Assembly: GCA_964392305.1 (NCBI GenBank)
Contig: CAYMPV010000025.1
Coordinates: 1-64,000 of the forward strand
Length of the DNA stretch: 64,000 nt
Source of the DNA: JACKIC01 sp964392305
GTDB lineage: Bacteria > Planctomycetota > UBA1135 > UBA2386
Reading direction: 5' to 3'
Shown here one piece after another: positions 1 to 6,627 of the stretch. The notes beneath the pieces are model-generated. The model was not told where the DNA came from. It ran no database searches and was given only the letters and a program-made list of their open reading frames with translations. A program made the translations under genes and the position numbers. Every line of letters starts with the position of its first letter. The first letter of the stretch is position 1.

Positions 1-171
1 CTGGTGCTGCTGTTCCTGGACGGCAACGAACACGCCGCGATCGGCGATGTGCTCGGCATCTCGGTGTCCAACGTGGGCACGCGACTGGGGCGGATCAAGG
101 ACAAGCTGCGCGCGGCGTTCGCCCGGCGCAACCGCGACGATCAAACGGAGAGCGACGATGCAACTCGATGA
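1..171 (+). CDS. RNA polymerase sigma factor, C-terminal end (region 4), truncated by window edge
   Basis: Frame 1 is open from the first base to a TGA at 169-171, so only the last 56 residues are present. They contain a helix-turn-helix of the sigma-70 region 4 type: a hydrophobic first helix, an AAIGDVLGIS turn, then a recognition helix beginning SVSNVGTRLGRIKDKLR. This part contacts the -35 promoter element. The length and the small membrane-protein partner suggest an ECF-type factor. The stop overlaps the next start by 14 bp, which implies translational coupling. Region 2 lies outside the window, so the ECF group cannot be assigned. Confidence 0.85.
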   Translation: MVLLFLDGNEHAAIGDVLGISVSNVGTRLGRIKDKLRAAFARRNRDDQTESDDATR

Positions 172-826
172 ACTCAAGCAGATCTGGGCCGCCCACGGCG
201 CGGCGCTCGAACGCAGTGTGGCCATCGACGAACGGCTGTTGCGTGAGCTGCTGCTCGGCAAGGTCAGGCGGTCGCTGCGGCCGTTCCTGGTCTGGCGCGC
301 GGTCGAGGTCGCGCTGGCGTTCGGCGGGGTGCTGCTGGCAGCGCCGTTGCTCGTCGCCAACCTCACGGCGCCGCGGTATCTGCTCGCCGTCGGTGCGCTG
401 CTCGTCTACCTCGTGGTGTTCGCCGCCAACGGCGTGCGTCTGCTCGATCTGGGCGCGCGGCTCGACCTCACCGGGCCAGTGACCGGCATGCAGCGTCATC
501 TGCAGCGGCTGCGGTTCGCCGAGTTCCGCGCGCTGGAGTGGGCGCTGTTCGGCGGGGTGGTCGTCTGGCTGCCAGCGCTGCTGGTGCTGTTCGAAGTGTC
601 GACCGGGGTGCCGGCGCTGGCGCGCGTCGACCTCGCCTGGCTGCTCGGCAATCTCGGGTTCGGCGCGGTCGTGCTCGGGGTGGGGCGCTGGTGGTCACGT
701 CGTTTCGTGCGCGCCGAAGCGCTGCGCCCGTGGGCGCGCCGGCTGGTCGACGCCGTGTCCGGGCGCGGTCTGCAGGCGGCGGCGCAGCAACTCGACGAAC
801 TGGCGAAGTTCGAACGGCAGCCGTAG
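158..826 (+). CDS. Four-TM membrane protein coupled to the sigma factor gene, possible anti-sigma-like partner
   Basis: The protein has 222 residues. I chose the ATG at 158 because it has a GGAG motif about 8 bp upstream, overlaps the sigma gene, and begins a sensible soluble N-terminus (MQLDELKQIW). Residues 1-45 are charged and helical. Four hydrophobic segments follow, at about 48-69, 74-95, 128-147 and 158-178, with a basic cytoplasmic-looking C-terminal helix. Proteins of this layout (LDELK-type helical start, then TM segments) are common just downstream of ECF sigma genes, where anti-sigma or accessory functions are suspected. No anti-sigma zinc-finger HxxxCxxC motif is present, so the role is inferred from position only. 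Confidence 0.7.
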   Translation: MQLDELKQIWAAHGAALERSVAIDERLLRELLLGKVRRSLRPFLVWRAVEVALAFGGVLLAAPLLVANLTAPRYLLAVGALLVYLVVFAANGVRLLDLGARLDLTGPVTGMQRHLQRLRFAEFRALEWALFGGVVVWLPALLVLFEVSTGVPALARVDLAWLLGNLGFGAVVLGVGRWWSRRFVRAEALRPWARRLVDAVSGRGLQAAAQQLDELAKFERQP

Positions 827-837
827 TCGGCGCGCAG

Positions 838-843
838 TAGTCT
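838..843 (+). promoter_or_regulatory. Putative -10 hexamer TAGTCT, 9 nt before the start at 853
   Basis: TAGTCT precedes the ATG by only 9 nt. A transcript starting the usual 6-8 nt downstream of a -10 would begin at or next to the start codon, so a leaderless mRNA is predicted. No convincing -35 is visible. Confidence 0.4.
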
Positions 844-852
844 GCCGCCGCC

Positions 853-1971
853 ATGCTGCACCTGTCGCTCGTGTTGTTGTCGTTCGGGTTGGCGGTCGCG
901 ACGCGCCTGCCTGCACAGGAAGCGGTCTACGTTCCTGAGCGCGGCAACTGGCAGACGGTCGAACCCGGCGCGATCGGTCTCGACGCCGAGCGCCTCGCCG
1001 CAGCGATCACGTTCGCCAAGGAGCACTTCGCCGAAGGCGGCGGTTTCGACCCGTCGCGCGAGCCGTACGGCACCACCATCGGCCCGACCAAACCGCCGTC
1101 GGGCATGAACGGCCTGATCGTGATCGGCGGCAGGATCGCCGCCGAGTGGGGTGACACGCACGAGGTCGACATGACCTTCAGCATCACCAAGACCTACTTG
1201 TCGACCGTCGCCGGGCTCGCCGTCGACGACGGTTTGATCCGCGACGTGCAGGAAGCGGTGCGCGGTTACGTTCCGGACGGCAGCTTCGACGTCGCGCACA
1301 ACCGGCCGATCACCTGGCATCAGCTGCTCAACCAGACCAGCGGCTGGGAAGGCACGCTGTGGGGCAAGCCGGACTGGGCCGATCGTTACGACAAGGTGCG
1401 GCGACCGTCCGAGGCTCCGGGGCAACACTGGCGCTACAACGACGTGCGCGTCAACCAGCTGGCGCTGGCGTTGCTGCACGTGTGGCGCGAGCCGCTGCCG
1501 CGTGTGCTCAAGCAGCGCATCATGGATCCGATCGGCTGTTCGACGACGTGGCGTTGGTACGGCTACGACAACTCGTGGGTCACCATCGACGGTTCGTCGA
1601 TGCAGTCGGTCAGCGGCGGCGGCCACTGGGGCGGCGGCATGTTCATCAACAGTCGCGATCACGCGCGTTTCGGCCTGTTGATGCTGCGCGGCGGCAAGTG
1701 GGGTGAGCGGCAGCTGATTTCGGCGGATTGGCTGCAGCGCGCCCGGAAGCCGACGCCGCAGAACCCCGTCTACGGCTACATGAACTGGTTCTTGAACACC
1801 GAGCAGAAGAAGCAGTTCCGCTCGGCGCCGGTCGGCGACGTGTTCTTCCTCGGCGCCGGCAGCAACGTCATCTGGTTGTGTCCGTCGCGCGACATGGTGG
1901 TGGTGGTGCGGTGGCTGCAGGGTGGCGCGGTCGACCCGTTCCTCGGCAAGGTGCTGGCCGCGTTCGTATGA
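853..1971 (+). CDS. Exported beta-lactamase-fold serine hydrolase (class C / esterase type)
   Basis: 372 residues with an N-terminal signal peptide ending near a PAQ site at about 20-22. The serine beta-lactamase/DD-peptidase motifs are visible: S110-I-T-K113 as nucleophile and general base, and Y195-N-D as the second motif, followed by a conserved GGGMFINSRDHARFG stretch near 260-275. Such proteins act in the periplasm as esterases, peptidases or amidases on small substrates; true beta-lactamase activity is not implied. A strict third KTG-type motif is not obvious. The last codon overlaps the next ATG (ATGA), so it is probably cotranscribed with the peptidase gene. A second, distant member of the family lies at 13174. 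Confidence 0.85.
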   Translation: MLHLSLVLLSFGLAVATRLPAQEAVYVPERGNWQTVEPGAIGLDAERLAAAITFAKEHFAEGGGFDPSREPYGTTIGPTKPPSGMNGLIVIGGRIAAEWGDTHEVDMTFSITKTYLSTVAGLAVDDGLIRDVQEAVRGYVPDGSFDVAHNRPITWHQLLNQTSGWEGTLWGKPDWADRYDKVRRPSEAPGQHWRYNDVRVNQLALALLHVWREPLPRVLKQRIMDPIGCSTTWRWYGYDNSWVTIDGSSMQSVSGGGHWGGGMFINSRDHARFGLLMLRGGKWGERQLISADWLQRARKPTPQNPVYGYMNWFLNTEQKKQFRSAPVGDVFFLGAGSNVIWLCPSRDMVVVVRWLQGGAVDPFLGKVLAAFV

Positions 1972-3410
1972 GCACAATGGAACGAATCATGGACACTTCC
2001 GCGCCGCGTCGTGTGTTCCCTCTGCTGTTGCTGCTCGGCGGCGGTGTCGCCGAGCTGGTCGCCCAGAACACGCGAGAAGCGATCGCGGCTGACTTCGAGA
2101 AGCGTCGCGACAAGGTGCTCGCCGAGGCCGGCCAGCGGCACCTGCGGCTGGGTTCGTGGGCGCGTGATGCGGGCCTGGTGCCGCAGGCGACGGCGCAGTT
2201 CCTGCGCGCCGTCGAGATCAGTCGCGGCAAGAACCCCGGCGCGCAGACCGTGCTCGCCTACATGCGCGGGCTCGGCGACGCGTTCTGGAAGACGCCGCGC
2301 AAGCGCATCCCCAAGGCGACGCTGGCCGAGTTCGACAAACGCGCGGCGGCCAACGAAGCCAAGACGCGCAAGGACCACTTGGACCTCGCGACGCGGGCCA
2401 GCGCCAGCAAGCTGCTGGACGAGGCGAAAGAACACTTCCGCAGTGTGCTCGAACTCGGCGGCGAGCTGGAGTGCGACGCGAAGGGCGTCTGGAAGATCGA
2501 CGGCAAACGCATCGACGACGAACTGGCCGAGTGGCTGAAGGGTCAGTCGACGAAGGATCAGGCGGGGCGAGCGGTGTTCGAGGCCGCCGGCGCCGCGGCG
2601 CCGCGCCTGCAGGGACTCACCGTGCACGAAGACGAGCAGCTGCAGGTGCGCACGGATCTGCCCGGCGCCGTCGCCGGCCAGCTGCACGCGCTCGGCAGCG
2701 CGCTGCTGCCGCATCTGCGGGAACGGCTGCAGGGTGCACCGACGCGCAGACTCGTGCTGACGGTGTTCGCCAGACACGCCGACTACGTCGCCTACCTGAC
2801 CGCGCGCGGCATGGCCAACTACGCGGTCGGGACCGGTCTCGCCGACGGCGGCACGTTCCAGACGCTGGTCAGCGCGCACCGGGCCACCGGTGAGATGCTC
2901 GGCGACGCCGAGCTGCACGCGCTCGTGCTGCACGAGTTGTCGCACCTGTACTTCTTCGGGGTCGCGCCCGCCGGCATGCCGGACTGGTACTCCGAGGGCT
3001 TCGCCGAATCGTTCGGCGCGTTGGGCACGTTCGTCTGGGACGGTGCGACGTTGACCGTGGGCGGCAAGCTGCCGGCCGAACACCTCGCCGCCGCGCGGCC
3101 GAACATGCTGCCGCTGCGCCTGTTCTTCGACGCGCGTGCATTGATCCTGCTGGGCACCGACCGCGACAAGGCCACGGCCTACTACGCGCAGTGCTGGGCG
3201 CTGCACCGGTATCTGCGGCAGGAGGACTGCCCGTGGCGCGAGCGCTTCGAGTTCTTCGAGGCCAAGTGCCGCGGCCAGGTGCTCGGCGCGCCGCAGCAGG
3301 GGCGATCGGTGCCCGACCCGGCGCCGGCGGGCGTGCAGTTCCTGCGGCTGTTCGGCGAGGACCTCGACCGGCTCGACGCGGCGTTCGCCGAGTGGCTCGC
3401 CAGGCTGTAG
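1968..3410 (+). CDS. Exported HExxH zinc metallopeptidase-like protein (DUF1570 / peptidase MA type)
   Basis: 480 residues from the ATG that overlaps the upstream stop; an alternative ATG at 1989 gives the tidier signal peptide (MDTSAPRRVFPLLLLL, cleavage near VAQ). The middle, about 30-190, is helical and lysine-rich and looks like a TPR-type scaffold. The C-terminal half has H322-E-L-S-H326 and a downstream YSEGFAES with E343 as the likely third zinc ligand, the gluzincin pattern seen in planctomycetal DUF1570 and peptidase MA-like proteins. It probably acts in the periplasm; the substrate is unknown. The gene ends 12 bp before an ATP-grasp gene on the same strand. Confidence 0.75.
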   Translation: MSTMERIMDTSAPRRVFPLLLLLGGGVAELVAQNTREAIAADFEKRRDKVLAEAGQRHLRLGSWARDAGLVPQATAQFLRAVEISRGKNPGAQTVLAYMRGLGDAFWKTPRKRIPKATLAEFDKRAAANEAKTRKDHLDLATRASASKLLDEAKEHFRSVLELGGELECDAKGVWKIDGKRIDDELAEWLKGQSTKDQAGRAVFEAAGAAAPRLQGLTVHEDEQLQVRTDLPGAVAGQLHALGSALLPHLRERLQGAPTRRLVLTVFARHADYVAYLTARGMANYAVGTGLADGGTFQTLVSAHRATGEMLGDAELHALVLHELSHLYFFGVAPAGMPDWYSEGFAESFGALGTFVWDGATLTVGGKLPAEHLAAARPNMLPLRLFFDARALILLGTDRDKATAYYAQCWALHRYLRQEDCPWRERFEFFEAKCRGQVLGAPQQGRSVPDPAPAGVQFLRLFGEDLDRLDAAFAEWLARL

Positions 3411-3422
3411 ATCGACTTCGAC

Positions 3423-4304
3423 ATGTTGCTCGCCCTCGCCACCCGCAGCGATCTGCCCGATTGGGAGGTCGACGATCGTTTCCTGCACGCGGCGCTCACA
3501 GCGCGCGGCGTCGCCTTCGAACGGCCGGTGTGGGACGACCCGATGGTCGACTGGTCGCGCTACGCGGCGGTGCTGATCCGCACCACGTGGGACTATCAGG
3601 ACAAGCTGCCTGCGTTCCTGGGCTGGGTCGCCCGCGTCGCGGCGCTCACGCACCTGAGCAACCCGGCCGCGGTGGTGCGCTGGAACACCCACAAGCACTA
3701 CCTGCGCGAGCTGCAGCAGCACGGCGTGCCGCTCGCGCCGACACGCTGGCTGGACCGCGGCAGTGACGTCGACGTCGGCGCCCTGCTGCGCGAACTGGCC
3801 TGTGACGAGGGGTTCCTCAAGCCCTGCGTCGGCGCGACCGCGCGGGAGACGCTGCGCTTCAAGACCGATGCGGCGGGCCTCGCCGCGGCCCAGGCGCACG
3901 TCGACCGCCTGCTCGTCGTCGAGGACCTGATCCTGCAGCCGTTCCTGCGCGCGGTGACCGTGCGCGGCGAGTGGTCGGCGATCTTCGTCGCCGGCCGCAT
4001 CACCCATTGCGTGCGTAAGGTGCCGGTCTCCGGCGACTACCGCGTGCAGGACGACTTCGGCGCCCACGACGAACCCTACGCGCCGACTGCCACCGAGCGC
4101 GCCGCGGCGGAGCACGCGATGCAAGTGGCCGCGCAACTGCACGGCGGTGATCTGCTCTACGGCCGCACCGACTGGCTGTGGCAGGACGACGGCAGCTGCG
4201 TGCTCACCGAGCTGGAGCTGGTCGAGCCGTCGCTGTTCTTCCGTCACGGGCCGCATGCGGCCGCGGTGTTGGCCGACGCGTGGTTGCAACGGATCGCGCG
4301 GTGA
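3423..4304 (+). CDS. ATP-grasp domain protein (RimK / DcsG-like ligase)
   Basis: 293 residues with no signal peptide, so cytoplasmic. The order fits an ATP-grasp ligase: a Rossmann-like N-terminal part (1-90) with a WDYQDK stretch; a central GFLKPCVGATARET segment (about 136-150) that matches the ATP-binding lysine and loop; a VVEDLILQPFL strand near 160-172; and a C-terminal ELELVEPSLFF near 262-272 carrying the glutamates that normally bind Mg-ATP. Relatives ligate amino acids or form amide or peptide bonds through an acyl-phosphate. The acceptor is unknown. The neighbouring peptidase is 12 bp upstream and the next gene is convergent. Confidence 0.75.
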   Translation: MLLALATRSDLPDWEVDDRFLHAALTARGVAFERPVWDDPMVDWSRYAAVLIRTTWDYQDKLPAFLGWVARVAALTHLSNPAAVVRWNTHKHYLRELQQHGVPLAPTRWLDRGSDVDVGALLRELACDEGFLKPCVGATARETLRFKTDAAGLAAAQAHVDRLLVVEDLILQPFLRAVTVRGEWSAIFVAGRITHCVRKVPVSGDYRVQDDFGAHDEPYAPTATERAAAEHAMQVAAQLHGGDLLYGRTDWLWQDDGSCVLTELELVEPSLFFRHGPHAAAVLADAWLQRIAR

Positions 4305-4327
4305 GGGCGGATGACGGGGGGGCGCGT

Positions 4328-5467
4328 TCAACGCGGGGCTTCTGCGACGAATCCGCGTCGGCGCAGGAAGTCGATGCACAGGTCGTCGCCGAGGCTCGCG
4401 AAGATCAGACGGTTGTCCTCTACCACCCCGAACAGCAGCTCTCGGGGCACGTCGAACTCGACCAGCGCGACGTGGCGTCCGTCGCCCAGGGCACCGCGCT
4501 CGACCACCGTCGCCTCCTTGCCGTTCTTCTGCCTGAGTACCTCGTCGATGGTCATGCCCCGGCGCAGGTCGTGGCCCAGGTCGGTCGGATCCGGCGCATC
4601 CGGCGGTGTGCCTCGTCGCGCGCTGGCGAGCCGCACCAGGACCCGCCGCTGGGCATCGTCCGGGTGCCACGCCTCGATCTGCAGCACGCCTGCGCCGAGC
4701 AGCAGCGGCGGCTGTTTCCACGTGAACTGCACGCGCCCGTCGAGGGCAGGTTGCCCGTTCGCGGTGATCGTGATCGGCAACCACACGGTCGGCAACACGC
4801 CGAACGGCGTCTCCTGATCGACGAAGCCGACGTGACCCGCCTTCGGCCAGTGCAGACCGACGTCGATGCGGCCGAAGTTCTTCAGCATCGAGAAGGCGCT
4901 CGGCGCGCGGATCACCCGCAGCAGCGTCTGGTGCACACAATCCAGGCCGAGCAGCGCCCCGAACAGGTTGGACACACCATCGTGGATGCCCACGCCCATC
5001 TCGTCGACGAACCAGTGCGCCAACACCTTGGCCGTGATCTCTCCGCCGCACGACGAGCCGTCGTTGCCGCGCAGGCTTGCCTGCAGCGTCGCGATGCCTT
5101 CGCCGGTGTAGGCCAGCGGATTGTGCTGCCAATCCGAGTCGCACGTGCGCGTGAGGATGCGGCCGTGCACGGGATGCGCGAAGACCCACGCGTCGTCGTC
5201 ACTGGGTGGCAACTGCGTCGTCGTCAGCGAGAAGGTGAAGCCGGTGTGGGTGCCGTGATCGTCGATGTCGACCGAGTAGACGACCTCGTCGCCGACGCCC
5301 CAGATGCCCTCGCTGGCCATCGGATCGAACGGTCCTGGAGCGGCAAAGGCGCCCGGGGGAGGCGGTGTCCTGGCGTGCCAGTCGTCCGGGCGGGTGACCG
5401 AGCTGCAGGCGACGACCGTGAGCGCAACGGTCGCAGCGAGCAGCAGGCGAGGGTGGCGTCGGTTCAT
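4328..5467 (-). CDS. Lipoprotein of unknown function
   Basis: 379 residues beginning with a lipoprotein signal: basic MNRRH, a hydrophobic stretch, then V-V-A-C21, which fits a lipobox with Cys21 as the lipidated residue. Residues 22-50 are proline-rich as in a linker. The body is a beta-rich soluble domain that I cannot assign. Near the C-terminus a GMTIDEVL segment followed by a short beta domain recalls the SmpA/OmlA-type repeat (a weak resemblance). It probably sits on the membrane facing the periplasm. It is convergent with the ATP-grasp gene and 52 bp beyond the end of the next minus-strand gene. Confidence 0.6.
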   Translation of the reverse strand: MNRRHPRLLLAATVALTVVACSSVTRPDDWHARTPPPPGAFAAPGPFDPMASEGIWGVGDEVVYSVDIDDHGTHTGFTFSLTTTQLPPSDDDAWVFAHPVHGRILTRTCDSDWQHNPLAYTGEGIATLQASLRGNDGSSCGGEITAKVLAHWFVDEMGVGIHDGVSNLFGALLGLDCVHQTLLRVIRAPSAFSMLKNFGRIDVGLHWPKAGHVGFVDQETPFGVLPTVWLPITITANGQPALDGRVQFTWKQPPLLLGAGVLQIEAWHPDDAQRRVLVRLASARRGTPPDAPDPTDLGHDLRRGMTIDEVLRQKNGKEATVVERGALGDGRHVALVEFDVPRELLFGVVEDNRLIFASLGDDLCIDFLRRRGFVAEAPR

Positions 5468-5519
5468 GGCATGGGGCGCCGAGTCGGTGGCATCGTGACT
5501 CTGTGCCGGCGATTCGTCG

Positions 5520-6398
5520 CTAACGCTGCTTGCCGAAGTTCTCGTCGCCGGGCTCCTTCTCGAGTTCGCTGACCGCGGCCTCGAACTTCCAGAAGCCGAC
5601 CTCAGGCGCGGACAGACACTGCATCAGGCGCCGCACGTCGCGCCATTCGCACCACTTGTCGGCACGGATGAGCACCGGTACGTCGATCGCTGTGGCGCCG
5701 TCGGGCCCGCGTTTGCCCACGTGTTTGCCCTTCTCCATGGTCGCGCGGATCGCGAGCAGCTCTTTGTGCAGGGCGGCGAGGTCGTCGGGCTTGCCAGCCT
5801 GCCAGCGGAACAGCACCTGCCCGTCGTGCACGATGCTGCCGTCCTGGCGCACGGTGAAGGTGTGGCGGTCTTGATCCGGCAGGTCGTCGGGTTGGTTGAA
5901 GATGGCGTGCGGCACGATCAGCGCACCCGCGTCCGTCACCGGCTCATCGACGCTCTTCGGCACGAAGTAGCCGCTGCCGGCACCGAGCAGGCGCCAGTCG
6001 GCGAACCCTGCTTCACACGCGATGTCGAAGGTTGCGAGGATCTCGCCCCAGCTCACGCTCGGGTCGGGCTCGACCACGAGCGGCATGAGTTCCTTCCGGC
6101 CGGGCTGTTCTTCGCTCTCGCGCAGCGACGCGGGGTCCTTGGCGATCCTGGCCAGTGCCTTCTTCGCGTCGGCCGACGTCGCCAGCGTCTGGTCACCGAC
6201 GGTCCACTCGATCACGCGACCCGTCCAGCGCCGCGCGCCGGTTTCCTTGCCATCCTGATCGCGGCGTGGCTCGGGCTTGCCGGCGATCTTCGTCGTCATC
6301 ACCAGGCGCAACGTGTCGGGTCGTTTGGCCTGTTGGTCCTGGGCCTGCGCCACGAACGTGGTCAGCACGGCGGCCAACAGGAAGGTCGGTGCGTTCAT
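5520..6398 (-). CDS. Exported protein with two tandem ExbD/TolR-like periplasmic domains
   Basis: 292 residues; the start at 6398 gives a signal peptide (MNAPTFLLAAVLTTFVAQAQ). Each half repeats the layout of the ExbD C-terminal domain: a dG-type strand motif, a helical insertion, then a Pro-Leu/Val strand and an amphipathic helix. Half one (about 30-145) contains MPLVVEPDPSVSWGEILATF; half two (about 160-278) contains VRQDGSIVHDG, then DVPVLIRADKWCEWRDV, very close to the usual PVVIRADKDVPY pattern. ExbD normally has one such domain behind a single TM that energises TonB-type transport. Here the TM is replaced by a cleavable signal, so proton-channel function is unlikely. No ExbB is nearby. 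Confidence 0.6.
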   Translation of the reverse strand: MNAPTFLLAAVLTTFVAQAQDQQAKRPDTLRLVMTTKIAGKPEPRRDQDGKETGARRWTGRVIEWTVGDQTLATSADAKKALARIAKDPASLRESEEQPGRKELMPLVVEPDPSVSWGEILATFDIACEAGFADWRLLGAGSGYFVPKSVDEPVTDAGALIVPHAIFNQPDDLPDQDRHTFTVRQDGSIVHDGQVLFRWQAGKPDDLAALHKELLAIRATMEKGKHVGKRGPDGATAIDVPVLIRADKWCEWRDVRRLMQCLSAPEVGFWKFEAAVSELEKEPGDENFGKQR

Positions 6399-6407
6399 GG
6401 TCGCAGC

Positions 6408-6413
6408 AGTGTA
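6408..6413 (-). promoter_or_regulatory. Putative -10 hexamer TACACT, 9 nt before the start at 6398
   Basis: On the minus strand GC-TACACT lies 9 nt before the ATG of the tandem ExbD-like gene. A leaderless transcript is predicted. Confidence 0.4.
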
Positions 6414-6516
6414 GCCGGGCGCGGGGCCGGTCCGCGTCGCGGCCCGGGCTCCGGCGCGTCGTCGACCGATGGTGGTGACGGTGACCGCGACGCTGGAAGC
6501 CCGTGTAGTCCTGCCG

Positions 6517-6522
6517 TAACGT
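6517..6522 (+). promoter_or_regulatory. Putative -10 hexamer TAACGT upstream of the glycosyltransferase cassette
   Basis: TAACGT lies about 105 nt before the GTG at 6628, in the 229-bp divergent spacer. It matches the TAnnnT pattern of the other candidates here. The remaining spacer shows no convincing gene. Confidence 0.2.
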
Positions 6523-6627
6523 GCCCGCGCGGTCCGCGCAGGCTGCAGTGTTTCGCATGCTGATCCACGTCTTCGAGTCGCGAGCCGATTCCGTCCCCCG
6601 ACCGCTGCGTGACGCAGTGACCGAGAG

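Noticed and set aside
1776..5189. Very long open frame on the minus strand (over 1100 codons)
   Set aside because: It runs antisense through four well-supported plus-strand and minus-strand genes, has no domain signature and an Arg/Ala/Gly/Pro-biased composition typical of high-G+C shadow frames.
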